Assembly: GCA_945906105.1 (NCBI GenBank)
Contig: CAMDQO010000013.1
Location: 1 to 64,000 of the forward strand
Origin: Novosphingobium sp. Chol11
Lineage (GTDB): Bacteria; Pseudomonadota; Alphaproteobacteria; Sphingomonadales; Sphingomonadaceae
Reading direction: 5' to 3'
Length of the DNA: 64,000 bases
The notes under the pieces are model-generated. The model was not told the DNA's origin and ran no database searches. It worked only from the letters and a program-made list of their open reading frames with translations. A program made the position numbers and the translations under genes. This document shows positions 1 through 7,545 of this stretch, piece by piece; within the stretch, counting starts at the first letter, position 1, and the number at the start of each line of letters is the position of its first letter.

Positions 1-361
1 TCTCGGCGATGATCCGCGTCTTGCCCATGCGCATGGCGAGCAGGATTTGCCCGACGCAATTGTTGATCTTGTGTGCGCCGGTGTGATTGAGCTCATCGCG
101 CTTGAACCACACCTGTGCGCCACCCAGCTCTTCTGTGAGCCTTGGTGCAAAATAGAGCGGGCTGGGGCGGCCGACATAGTGTTCGAGCAGATCATCGAAT
201 TCTGCGGTGAAGGCGGGATCGGCCTTGGCGCGGTTATATTCGTGCTCCAGCTCAAGGATCAGCGGCATCAGCGTTTCGGCGACATAGCGCCCGCCAAACT
301 GGCCGAAATGGCCGCGCTCGTCGGGCTGTGTGCGGAAGGAGTTGGGGCTATCGGAAGTCAT
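1..361 (-). CDS. trpB: Tryptophan synthase beta chain, N-terminal part (cut by window edge)
   Basis: This is the first 120 residues of the PLP enzyme that joins indole and serine to make tryptophan; the rest lies beyond base 1. The N-terminal [15 protein letters not shown] and [18 protein letters not shown] segments are typical of TrpB. The HTGAHKINN motif supplies the PLP-binding lysine, here K98. The ATG at 359-361 begins [17 protein letters not shown], a usual TrpB start. In many relatives trpF lies directly upstream of trpB; here a plus-strand outer-membrane gene lies between them, so trpB must have its own promoter in 362-593. Function is certain at family level. Confidence 0.96.
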   Translation of the reverse strand, partial: MTSDSPNSFRTQPDERGHFGQFGGRYVAETLMPLILELEHEYNRAKADPAFTAEFDDLLEHYVGRPSPLYFAPRLTEELGGAQVWFKRDELNHTGAHKINNCVGQILLAMRMGKTRIIAE

Positions 362-593
362 TCAGCGCGATTGGCAGAGGCGCGCGGCGCTGTCCAGTCT
401 TGGCGGAAAGGCAGCGTGAATCGCCCCGGCGATTCCCAATTGTATAAACGCGACATTTTGTGTTGCAGTGCGGCAACACTCTGTTGCAATGCCGCATTTG
501 TGACATGATTTGTTCATTGTCCTGTCAGGTTTACACCTCTAACCGGCCCCCTCCCCCGATCAAGAAGGGGCTTTGAACTCAGGAGTTTATATT
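362..593. promoter_or_regulatory. Divergent promoter region between trpB and the outer-membrane protein gene
   Basis: These 232 bases separate two gene starts that point away from each other, so promoters for both should lie here. The half next to the outer-membrane gene is AT-rich around 450-535. A Shine-Dalgarno AGGAG stands at 581-585, eight bases before the ATG at 594. I could not choose -35/-10 boxes with confidence and see no riboswitch or trp attenuator. Confidence 0.4.
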
Positions 594-1055
594 ATGCGCA
601 AGATCATTTTCGCCCTCGCAGCCGTCTCGGCTCTCGCTGCAACCCCGGCTCTCGCCAACGAAACCCGCGTCGAAGTTCGCGGCGGCGTAATCTGGAGCGG
701 CGGTTCTTCGGAAGACGTCTGGGGCGGCGCAGTCGGTTACGACTTCGACCTCGGCAGCTCGGCTTTCGCTGGTGCAGAAGTTTCCGGTGACGTTATCGGT
801 GCCAGTGGTTCGAAGGTGGCCTTTGGCTTCACTGGCCGTGCCGGTGCCAAGCTTGGCGAAAAGAGCAAGCTCTATGCAGCTGGCGGCTACACCACTGAAT
901 TCTGCACTGCCTGTGGCGGCAACTGGCACGCTGGTGCCGGTTTCGAGCAGGGCTTTGGCAAGAACTTCTACGGCAAGGTTGAATACCGTCACTTCTTCGA
1001 TGGCACCTTCTCGGATGCAGACGCGGTTGTTGTCGGCCTCGGCCTGAAGTTCTGA
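594..1055 (+). CDS. Small outer-membrane beta-barrel protein
   Basis: A 153-residue exported protein. Residues 1-21 form a signal peptide ending ALA, with cleavage before NETRVEV. The mature part has alternating hydrophobic and polar stretches rich in Gly and aromatic residues, and ends VVGLGLKF; a terminal Phe is the usual BAM recognition signal of barrels. The size suggests an eight-stranded OmpA/opacity-type barrel. A CxxC pair (FCTACGG) sits about two thirds along and could form a disulfide. ATG 594 is chosen over an upstream TTG because AGGAG precedes it and the signal peptide begins there. It is monocistronic, followed by a strong terminator. The ligand or role is unknown. Confidence 0.8.
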   Translation: MRKIIFALAAVSALAATPALANETRVEVRGGVIWSGGSSEDVWGGAVGYDFDLGSSAFAGAEVSGDVIGASGSKVAFGFTGRAGAKLGEKSKLYAAGGYTTEFCTACGGNWHAGAGFEQGFGKNFYGKVEYRHFFDGTFSDADAVVVGLGLKF

Positions 1056-1081
1056 TCTTTTAGGGATCGAACTAATAAATG

Positions 1082-1111
1082 GGGCGGTCCGGAAACGGGC
1101 CGCCCTTTTTT
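1082..1111 (+). terminator. Rho-independent terminator after the outer-membrane protein gene
   Basis: A 10 bp GC-rich stem (1082-1091 with 1096-1105, one G-U pair), a GAAA tetraloop and a run of six T. It overlaps the last codon of the convergent trpF. The AT-rich bases 1069-1080 on the other side mean it may also stop trpF transcripts. Confidence 0.9.
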
Positions 1112-1751
1112 ATGTGGACCGGACAGCGGCGCAGAAGGTGGCGATTCTCGCGGTGTTCTTGATGCCGGGGGCAGACTCCACGCCAGACGAGGTATCGACC
1201 AGCGGTGCTCCGGTCAGGCGCGCGGCCTCGGCGACATTTTCAGGACCCAGCCCGCCTGCCAGACCCCAGGGCGCACGATCTTTCCATGCGGCCATCAGCG
1301 ACCAGTCAAATGTCAGCCCCATGCCGCCGGGAAGCGTACCTTTGGGCGTTTTGGCATCGAACAGGATGAGGTCCGCCACACCGACATAGGCCTGAGCGCG
1401 CAGCACATCTGCGGCGGAGGCCACGGAAATCGCCTTCCACACCGGCAGGCCAAAGTGCGCCCTGATCTGGGCGGCACGCTGCGGAGTCTCGCTGCCATGA
1501 AGCTGCACGATATCAAGGCCTGCGGCTTTCACCGCCGCGTCAATCGCCGCATCATCCGCATCGACAAACAGTCCGACCCGCTGAATCCGGCCCTTGGCCC
1601 GCGCACCGAGCGCCGCCGCCTCGGCTGTTCCAACATGGCGCGGGCTGGGCGGGAAAAAGACAAAACCCGCATAGTCAGCGCGCGCCGTAATCGCTGCGTC
1701 GAGCGCCTCGGCGGTGGAAATGCCGCAGATCTTGATGGCAGGAACGGCCAT
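1110..1751 (-). CDS. trpF: Phosphoribosylanthranilate isomerase
   Basis: A 213-residue (beta/alpha)8 enzyme that isomerises N-phosphoribosylanthranilate to CdRP, the third committed step of tryptophan synthesis, in the cytosol. The start MAVPAIKICGIS carries the catalytic cysteine of the KICG motif. Later GLGPENV and LVDTSSGVE motifs bind phosphate and supply the acidic residue. ATG 1751 is chosen because it places KICGI at residues 6-10; the reading frame is open further upstream but without family similarity. It lies 10 bp downstream of pyrF and is probably co-transcribed with lapA and pyrF. Confidence 0.95.
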   Translation of the reverse strand: MAVPAIKICGISTAEALDAAITARADYAGFVFFPPSPRHVGTAEAAALGARAKGRIQRVGLFVDADDAAIDAAVKAAGLDIVQLHGSETPQRAAQIRAHFGLPVWKAISVASAADVLRAQAYVGVADLILFDAKTPKGTLPGGMGLTFDWSLMAAWKDRAPWGLAGGLGPENVAEAARLTGAPLVDTSSGVESAPGIKNTARIATFCAAVRST

Positions 1752-1761
1752 TGGCGGTCGC

Positions 1762-2433
1762 TCAGAGCGTTCCCTCGATCGCCCGTGCTGCCGCAACCGG
1801 ATCTTCGGCGCGGGCAATTGGGCGGCCGATGACGAGGACGCTGGCCCCGGCATCGCGCGCGGCGCGCGGCGTTACAGTGCGTTTCTGATCAGCATGATTG
1901 CCATCTGCCGGACGCAGGCCGGGGACGACGAGGTAGCCGTCCTTCCAGCGTTTGTGTACTCCGGCGACTTCATGGCCCGAGCAGACGATGCCATCAAGCC
2001 CCGCTTCCTGCGCCAGATCGGCGAGGCGCAGCACCTGATCGTGCGGGGTGCCGGAAATGCCGGTTGCCGTCATGTCCCCCTCGTCGAGAGAGGTTAGCAA
2101 GGTCACTGCAACGACCTTGCAACGCTCTCCAGCGGCGACTTTGGCATCTTCCATCATCGCCCGTCCGCCAGCGGCATGGACGGTGACGATGGCCGGTTCG
2201 AGTACATGGATTGATTGCATTGCCGCTGCCACGGTGTTGGGAATATCATGCAGCTTGAGATCGAGGAAAATCGGCAGCCCGACATGGGCAAGTTCATGCA
2301 CCCCGTGATGGCCGTGGGCGCAGAAGAATTCGAGTCCGAGCTTGAGGCCGCCGACATGGCCCTTGACCTTCTGGGCAAGCGCCAGTGCGCTATCAAGGCG
2401 GGGCATATCGAGCGCTAGGAAGATGGGGTTCAT
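1762..2433 (-). CDS. pyrF: Orotidine 5'-phosphate decarboxylase
   Basis: A 223-residue cytosolic enzyme that decarboxylates OMP to UMP, the last step of pyrimidine synthesis. The catalytic DxKxxD signature is seen as D58-L-K60-L-H-D63 (DLKLHDIPNT). Phosphate-loop residues appear near the C terminus (VLVIGRPIARAEDP). Length is normal for bacterial PyrF. It sits between lapA and trpF with gaps of about 10 bp on each side, so the three form one transcription unit joining pyrimidine and tryptophan genes, a known arrangement in Sphingomonadales. Confidence 0.95.
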   Translation of the reverse strand: MNPIFLALDMPRLDSALALAQKVKGHVGGLKLGLEFFCAHGHHGVHELAHVGLPIFLDLKLHDIPNTVAAAMQSIHVLEPAIVTVHAAGGRAMMEDAKVAAGERCKVVAVTLLTSLDEGDMTATGISGTPHDQVLRLADLAQEAGLDGIVCSGHEVAGVHKRWKDGYLVVPGLRPADGNHADQKRTVTPRAARDAGASVLVIGRPIARAEDPVAAARAIEGTL

Positions 2434-2442
2434 GGGGTTCCG

Positions 2443-2748
2443 TCAGTTGGCAGGGTTAGCTGGATCGGCTTCGGCGAGCTGCGTGGTTGAAAGCGATGGC
2501 GATGGATCGACCTGCGTGTAATTTTGCAATGCGCTGATCTGCCGCTTGTATCGCCAGCCTTTGGCCTTTGACAGCAACCACGTTGGTATGAGGCCTAGGA
2601 GAAACGAGATAATTACCAGCACTGGCAGCTTGGTTTCCAGCACCAGGCCTTCCCAGATTTTCACCTGGACCATTTCCCAGTTATTGATCGAGAACAGCAG
2701 CAGCGCGATCAGCAGCACTACCCAGATTGCGGTGCGGATAATTTGCAT
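2443..2748 (-). CDS. LapA-type (DUF1049) inner-membrane protein
   Basis: A 101-residue protein with two membrane segments (about residues 5-22 and 41-61) joined by a short loop carrying the NNWEMVQVKIW motif typical of the LapA/DUF1049 family, followed by a charged cytosolic tail. In E. coli the relative LapA acts with LapB in lipopolysaccharide control; whether that holds here is inference, as no lapB is in the window. ATG 2748 is preferred over a TTG nine codons upstream because it starts directly before the first membrane segment. It is the first gene of the lapA-pyrF-trpF unit. Confidence 0.75.
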   Translation of the reverse strand: MQIIRTAIWVVLLIALLLFSINNWEMVQVKIWEGLVLETKLPVLVIISFLLGLIPTWLLSKAKGWRYKRQISALQNYTQVDPSPSLSTTQLAEADPANPAN

Positions 2749-2844
2749 CGGACCCGGTGCTCCTTGTTGTGGCAAACTTGCCCAATGCTAGGCGGGATTG
2801 GTAGGGAAGGGAAGGGCGCTCATCCTCACTGAAGCAGGTCTGGC

Positions 2845-4158
2845 CTACTCTCCGAAAACCCGCGCAAAAATCACATCGACCGCCTTGAAGTGATAGTCGA
2901 GGTTGAACTTTTCTTCTAGTTCAGCCGCGCTTATCGCTTTGCTCACTTCGGGATCGGCCTTGAGCAGTTCGAGCAAGGACAACTGCCCGTCGCTCTCCCA
3001 CACCTTCATCGCATTGCGCTGGACGAGGCGGTAGCTGTCATCGCGGGTCAGGCCCGCCTGTGTCAGCGCCAGCAGTACTCGCTGCGAGTGGACAAGGCCG
3101 CCCATCTTGTCGAGGTTCTTGCGCATCCGTTCGGGGTAGATCAACAGCTTGTCGATCACCCCGGTGAGGCGCCCCAGCGCGAAATCGAGCGTGATGGTGG
3201 CATCGGGTCCGATGTAGCGTTCGACTGATGAGTGAGAGATATCGCGCTCATGCCACAGCGCGACATTTTCCAGCGCCGGGGTAACTGCGGCGCGCACCAC
3301 GCGGGCGAGGCCGGTGAGATTCTCGGTCAAAATCGGATTGCGCTTGTGCGGCATGGCTGACGAGCCCTTCTGGCCCGGCGAGAAATATTCCTCGGCCTCC
3401 AGAACTTCGGTGCGCTGCAAGTGGCGGACCTCGATGGCGAGGCGCTCGATTGACGAGGCGATCACGCCCAGCACGGCGAAGAACATTGCGTGGCGATCAC
3501 GCGGGATCACCTGGGTGGAGACCGGTTCGATGGAAAGGCCGAGCTTCTCGGCGACATATTCTTCAACCGCAGGGTCAATATTGGCAAAGGTGCCGACCGC
3601 GCCGGAAATGGCGCACGTGGCGATCTCTGCCCGCGCGGCCAACAGCCGACCCTTGCAGCGATCAAATTCGGCATAGGCCTGCGCCAGCTTGAGGCCAAAG
3701 GTGGTCGGTTCGGCGGGGATGCCATGGCTGCGGCCGATGGTGGGGGTATATTTGTGCTCAAGCGCGCGGCGCCTGATTGCGGCAAGCAGCGCGTCAAGGT
3801 CTGCCATCAGCAAATCGGCGGACTGCGCCAGTTGCACTGACAGCGTGGTATCAAGCACATCAGAGCTGGTCATGCCCTGATGCATGAAGCGCGCTTCGGG
3901 GCCGACTTGCTGCGCTACCCAATCGAGGAAAGCGATGACATCGTGCTTGGTGACAGCTTCGATGGCGTCAATCGCGGCGACGTCGATTACGGGGTTAGTC
4001 GCCCACCAGTCCCACAGCGCCTTTGGCGCGCTCATCGGCACAACGCCCAGTTCGCCCAGCTTCTGCGTGGCGTGGGCCTCGATCTCGAACCAGATGCGAT
4101 AGCGGGCTTCCGGCTCCCAAATGGCTGTCATCGCGGGGCGGGAATAGCGGGGGACCAT
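2845..4158 (-). CDS. purB: Adenylosuccinate lyase
   Basis: A 437-residue member of the fumarase/aspartase superfamily that splits SAICAR and adenylosuccinate in purine synthesis. The family signature GSSAMPHKRNP is at residues 265-275. GRSHG (H145) and TSSD (97-100) provide the active-site His and substrate contacts. The start at ATG 4158 gives MVPRYSRPAM, the usual N terminus; upstream codons in the same frame look non-coding. It is separated from lapA by about 100 bp and from the cupin gene by about 100 bp, so it is probably transcribed alone. Confidence 0.96.
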   Translation of the reverse strand: MVPRYSRPAMTAIWEPEARYRIWFEIEAHATQKLGELGVVPMSAPKALWDWWATNPVIDVAAIDAIEAVTKHDVIAFLDWVAQQVGPEARFMHQGMTSSDVLDTTLSVQLAQSADLLMADLDALLAAIRRRALEHKYTPTIGRSHGIPAEPTTFGLKLAQAYAEFDRCKGRLLAARAEIATCAISGAVGTFANIDPAVEEYVAEKLGLSIEPVSTQVIPRDRHAMFFAVLGVIASSIERLAIEVRHLQRTEVLEAEEYFSPGQKGSSAMPHKRNPILTENLTGLARVVRAAVTPALENVALWHERDISHSSVERYIGPDATITLDFALGRLTGVIDKLLIYPERMRKNLDKMGGLVHSQRVLLALTQAGLTRDDSYRLVQRNAMKVWESDGQLSLLELLKADPEVSKAISAAELEEKFNLDYHFKAVDVIFARVFGE

Positions 4159-4254
4159 GGTTCGACTCCGGTAATACTGAATGCCGCAGCCGCTAGGGGG
4201 AGGGGCGGCGGATAGCAAGTGTGTCAGCTATCCCGCCGCGATCCCCCGCACTAT

Positions 4255-4722
4255 CTACCCGTGCTTGTCGGCCTTCATCGCAACCGGCTGAACCGACCAT
4301 TCGGCGGGTTCATCATCGGTGTCGGCTTCGGCTTCGGCGGCGGTCTGGTGGATCTTGCCCGGCTTGTGATGGGCGGGTGCATAGATCGTATAGACCTGCA
4401 TCGGCTCGTCCCCGATGTTGGTGACATTGTGCCAGGTTCCGGCAGGCACCAGCACGCACCAGCCATCCGAAACTTCCTTGTCGAAGGTGAGATCGTCCTT
4501 GGCTGGTCCCATCTGGACACGGCCGTTGCCAGCATCGAGCCGGATGAACTGATCAGTCTCGCCGTGCATTTCCAGCCCGATGTCCTTGCCCGCAGCAATC
4601 GACATCAGCGTGACCTGCAGATAGCGCCCACTCCAGGCGACGGTGCGGTAATTAGCGTTGTCGATGGTCGCTGTTTCGATATCGAAGGCGTGCGGCTTTG
4701 GTCCAATGTCGGTAATGGTCAT
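4255..4722 (-). CDS. Cupin-domain protein
   Basis: A 155-residue single-domain cupin. The first cupin motif is seen in IGLEMHGETDQFIRLDAG, with metal-ligand candidates His and Glu, and the second in VLVPAGTWHNVTNIGD, with the final His. The C-terminal tail is acidic (EAEADTDDEPAEW). Proteins of this type bind a metal and may be sugar isomerases, dioxygenases or ligand-binding proteins; the sequence alone does not say which. ATG 4722 is chosen because MTITDIGPKPHAF starts the conserved part. Confidence 0.75.
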   Translation of the reverse strand: MTITDIGPKPHAFDIETATIDNANYRTVAWSGRYLQVTLMSIAAGKDIGLEMHGETDQFIRLDAGNGRVQMGPAKDDLTFDKEVSDGWCVLVPAGTWHNVTNIGDEPMQVYTIYAPAHHKPGKIHQTAAEAEADTDDEPAEWSVQPVAMKADKHG

Positions 4723-4810
4723 GTGGGCTGTCCTTAAGGCGGCGATACCAAAGAACAGTCTGGCGCTGAGAATTGTTCCCGGCAACCGCAAAGATCGCCG
4801 CTTAACACGC

Positions 4811-5977
4811 CTAGTCAGCCTTCCATCGTAGCAGCCAGCCCTTCACTACATCGCGCTGCCGTTCGGTGATGAAAGAGATCGCATAGCAACACAGCGTCAT
4901 GCCGATCAGCAGTGCGGCAAAGCCGATGGCACTGGTCCCTGCGGTGAGGTTAAAGGTCTTGATCAGGCTCAGCAATGGCCAGTGGAACAGGTAGAGCGTG
5001 AAGGAAAACCCGGCCAGTTCATGCGCTGTCCTGCCCACGGCCAGCGGTAGGCGCGGCCAGCGATTGGCGAGGCCTCGCAAGCCGATAAAGCAGGTGGCCA
5101 CCGCCAGCCCCAGCAGGAAATCAGTTAGCGCAAAGCGTGAGAAGCCGAGCTTCAGGTCCAGCGGCGCGGCGAATGCGTTCATTGCCGTGATCCCGCTCAC
5201 CACGAGCTTGGTGTGGAGCCAAGCCGCCAGCAGGCCCGCCGTAAGCAGCACCAGCCCCAGACGCCAGCCAGCACGCCGGGCGAGGGGAGTGGCGGCCAGC
5301 GCTGCACCCACCAGCCAGGTCGGCAGCATCAGCAGCACCTTTGGTCCGGCCAGCAGGGCCAGCACCAGCAGCCAGACTATCCGCCTGCCGCCGCGCAGGA
5401 ATACCGCCGCGCCAAACAGGGCGTAGTACCAGACCTCATAGACCAGCGACCAATAGGGCGGGTTCCACAGCGGCCCGGTGCCCATCGGGCCTTCGCTGAG
5501 GAACAGCGCGGGCAGCAGTGTTGCTTTCAGCGACAACTCGCCCCAGCGGTCATGATGCAGCAGCGGTGCGCCGATGGCCCATGCGAGGAGGAAGGCCGCC
5601 GTGCCGAAAGCAATGGCGATCCACGCTGCGGGCACGATCCGCGCGGCGCGGGCTATGGCATAGTCGCTCAAGGTGCCGTGTCTGCGCTGCACCGAAGCGG
5701 TGATGACCAGCCCTGAGAGCACGAAGAACACCACCACCGCATAGTGCTGCGCCATCGGCAGATTGGGAAAGGGGCCGGAATAAAGCCCGGCTTGTGCCGA
5801 ATGAAACACCATCACCGCCAGCGCCGCCCCGAACCGCACAAGGTCAAGGCAGGCCGACATCGGCGCGGTGATGAAGCGTTCTGGTGCTTCGTGGGCAGGC
5901 TCTGGGGGCAAGATGTGTTTCCGGATAGTCAGCGCGCCGATGGTCGATTGCGGGCGGAAACTCAAGCGGATTGGCAT
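4811..5977 (-). CDS. Acyltransferase family 3 membrane protein
   Basis: A roughly 388-residue multi-pass membrane protein. After a 40-residue N-terminal extension comes LDLVRFGAALAVMVFHSAQAG, the usual first membrane segment of acyltransferase-3 proteins (LDxxRgxAaxxVvxxH), with the catalytic His of that family. About nine more hydrophobic segments follow, including a late FSFTLYLFHWPLL motif also typical of the family. These enzymes O-acylate sugars, lipids or peptidoglycan from the membrane; the acceptor is unknown. The start overlaps the end of the NRDE gene by 16 bp; a later ATG at 5860, just before the first membrane segment, is possible. No strong ribosome site separates the two. Confidence 0.82.
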   Translation of the reverse strand: MPIRLSFRPQSTIGALTIRKHILPPEPAHEAPERFITAPMSACLDLVRFGAALAVMVFHSAQAGLYSGPFPNLPMAQHYAVVVFFVLSGLVITASVQRRHGTLSDYAIARAARIVPAAWIAIAFGTAAFLLAWAIGAPLLHHDRWGELSLKATLLPALFLSEGPMGTGPLWNPPYWSLVYEVWYYALFGAAVFLRGGRRIVWLLVLALLAGPKVLLMLPTWLVGAALAATPLARRAGWRLGLVLLTAGLLAAWLHTKLVVSGITAMNAFAAPLDLKLGFSRFALTDFLLGLAVATCFIGLRGLANRWPRLPLAVGRTAHELAGFSFTLYLFHWPLLSLIKTFNLTAGTSAIGFAALLIGMTLCCYAISFITERQRDVVKGWLLRWKAD

Positions 5978-6717
5978 TGCGGAGCGTTCCAACGGAAGGT
6001 CAGCGCGGTTTCGTCGGTTACATCACCGCTGGCATCAAAGCGCCGTTCGGTGATCTGGCCATGCCCATCGGCGTCAATCGCAACTACCGTGCTGCAGCGG
6101 GTGCCATAGGTGGGATCGTTGATGAAAATCGAGGATAAGCGCGGTTCCGGCCCGCCTTCGTCCCACGCCGGTGAGACTATGGCATTTTGATTGCGCAGCG
6201 CGGTGAATAGCGGGGAGAAATTGCCCGTGTCGGCGGCTAACCAGCCCGCCAAAGCATCGCGCAAAGCTTCAGTCTTGGGCCAAGCCGGGGTTAGTGCGCC
6301 ATTGGACAGCCCGTAAACACCCGGCGACAGGCTTTGGCGCGTGTCTAGCGGATGATTGGCGATCACCATCGCCTCGCTTGCCGCCACGCTCAACAGATTG
6401 AAGGGATTGTAGCCGCTGATTGCCACTTCCAGCGGATCAGCCTCACCCAGCAGACTGGTGACAAGGCCACCGCGCGAGGGGCGGTCGGGCTTGGGATAGC
6501 CGGGCGCCCGGTAATTGGTGATCAGCACCAGCCGTGCTGCCTCGCTGACCCCCAGCCATGTGCCGCCGCCCTTGAGATCGCGTCCGGCGATAATGCCGCT
6601 GCCATCTGCCCAAGCGCTCAGCGGGGCGGCAGGGCGGTCATGGAATTCATCGCGATTGGCGGCGACAACCAGATGCCAGCGCGGGTGGGCGTTCCAGGCG
6701 AGGGCGGCTATGCACAT
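5962..6717 (-). CDS. NRDE (TANGO2-like) family protein
   Basis: A 251-residue protein beginning MCIAALAWNAHPRWHLVVAANRDE: the Cys at position 2 and the NRDE signature define the NRDE/TANGO2 family, which resembles N-terminal-nucleophile hydrolases. The human relative TANGO2 affects lipid and heme handling, but the bacterial role is unsettled. Further family motifs are GGGTWLGV and LITNYRAP. It starts 4 bp after radC stops, and its end overlaps the acyltransferase start, so radC, this gene and the acyltransferase form one operon. Confidence 0.85.
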   Translation of the reverse strand: MCIAALAWNAHPRWHLVVAANRDEFHDRPAAPLSAWADGSGIIAGRDLKGGGTWLGVSEAARLVLITNYRAPGYPKPDRPSRGGLVTSLLGEADPLEVAISGYNPFNLLSVAASEAMVIANHPLDTRQSLSPGVYGLSNGALTPAWPKTEALRDALAGWLAADTGNFSPLFTALRNQNAIVSPAWDEGGPEPRLSSIFINDPTYGTRCSTVVAIDADGHGQITERRFDASGDVTDETALTFRWNAPQCQSA

Positions 6718-6721
6718 GGCT

Positions 6722-7462
6722 CTAGATCAGCCCCTTGGCTTTGAGGCTGACGTGCCCCTCGCGCCCGATGATGATGTGATCGTGAACGGTAACGCCCAAC
6801 AGCCTCCCGGCCTCGGCGATTTTGTTGGTGATCTGGATATCGGCGCGGCTGGGCTCTGGGGAGCCTGACGGGTGATTATGGACGAGGATCAGCGCTGCCG
6901 CGCCCAGATCCATGGCGCGGCGGATCACTTCGCGCGGATGGATTGCGGCTTCGTCAAGGCTGCCTTCTGACTGCACCTCATCGGCGATCAGCATATTCTG
7001 CGTGTTGAGATAGAGTATCCGCACCCGCTCGATCGTCAGATGCGCCATGTCGATGTGAAGATAATCAATCAGCGCCTGCCATGATCCCAGAACCGGCACT
7101 TCGCGCACCTGCTGACGGGCCATGCGGCGCAGCGATATGGCGACGATGCGCATGGCCGCAGCACTGGTCTCTCCCATGCCGGGGTGCCCCGCCAAAGTGC
7201 GCGGATCGGCGTTGAGTACACCCGCCAGACTGCCGAAACGCTTGATCAGCGTGCGCGCCAGCGGCTTTACGTCGCGCCTCGGGATAGCGGTCATCAGCAG
7301 ATATTCGATCAGTTCATGATCGGCGAGCGCATCCTCGCCTCCGGTCAGCAACCGGGTGCGCAATCTGGCACGGTGGCCACTGGTATCGTGCCCCGTCTGC
7401 TTCGCATCCCCCGTCTGCTTCGCATCCCCCGTCTGCTTCGCATCATCGCGCTTATCGGTCAT
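6722..7462 (-). CDS. radC: RadC-family JAB/MPN metalloprotease-fold protein
   Basis: A RadC-like protein of about 246 residues. A helix-hairpin-helix part (LADHELIEYLL, FGSLAGVLNADP, HPGMGETSA) is followed by the MPN domain with its zinc motif HNHPSGSPEPSRAD. Despite the name, a direct DNA-repair role in this family is not established. The N terminus carries a low-complexity stretch from an 18 bp tandem repeat (GDAKQT repeated). The start is uncertain: ATG 7462 gives MTDKRDDAKQTG, while ATG 7510 adds 16 residues and would leave only 35 bp to the divergent ydbH start. Neither has a clear ribosome site. Confidence 0.88.
   Translation of the reverse strand: MTDKRDDAKQTGDAKQTGDAKQTGHDTSGHRARLRTRLLTGGEDALADHELIEYLLMTAIPRRDVKPLARTLIKRFGSLAGVLNADPRTLAGHPGMGETSAAAMRIVAISLRRMARQQVREVPVLGSWQALIDYLHIDMAHLTIERVRILYLNTQNMLIADEVQSEGSLDEAAIHPREVIRRAMDLGAAALILVHNHPSGSPEPSRADIQITNKIAEAGRLLGVTVHDHIIIGREGHVSLKAKGLI
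7395..7444. repeat. 18 bp tandem repeat inside radC
   Basis: The 18-mer GTCTGCTTCGCATCCCCC occurs twice in full and once in part (14 bases). It encodes 2.8 copies of a Gly-Asp-Ala-Lys-Gln-Thr unit in the N-terminal tail of RadC. As a multiple of three it can gain or lose units without breaking the frame. Confidence 0.95.
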
Positions 7463-7545
7463 TTCATCGTCAGCCAAACCGATCACCCTCTCCCCAACGC
7501 GCGCCAGCATTGCCTTTAGGTTGCCAAGCGCGCAAGTGTGCAGCG

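Noticed and set aside
47..508. Plus-strand 153-codon frame over the trpB start
   Set aside because: It is antisense to trpB, whose translated sequence is clear, and shows no domain of its own.
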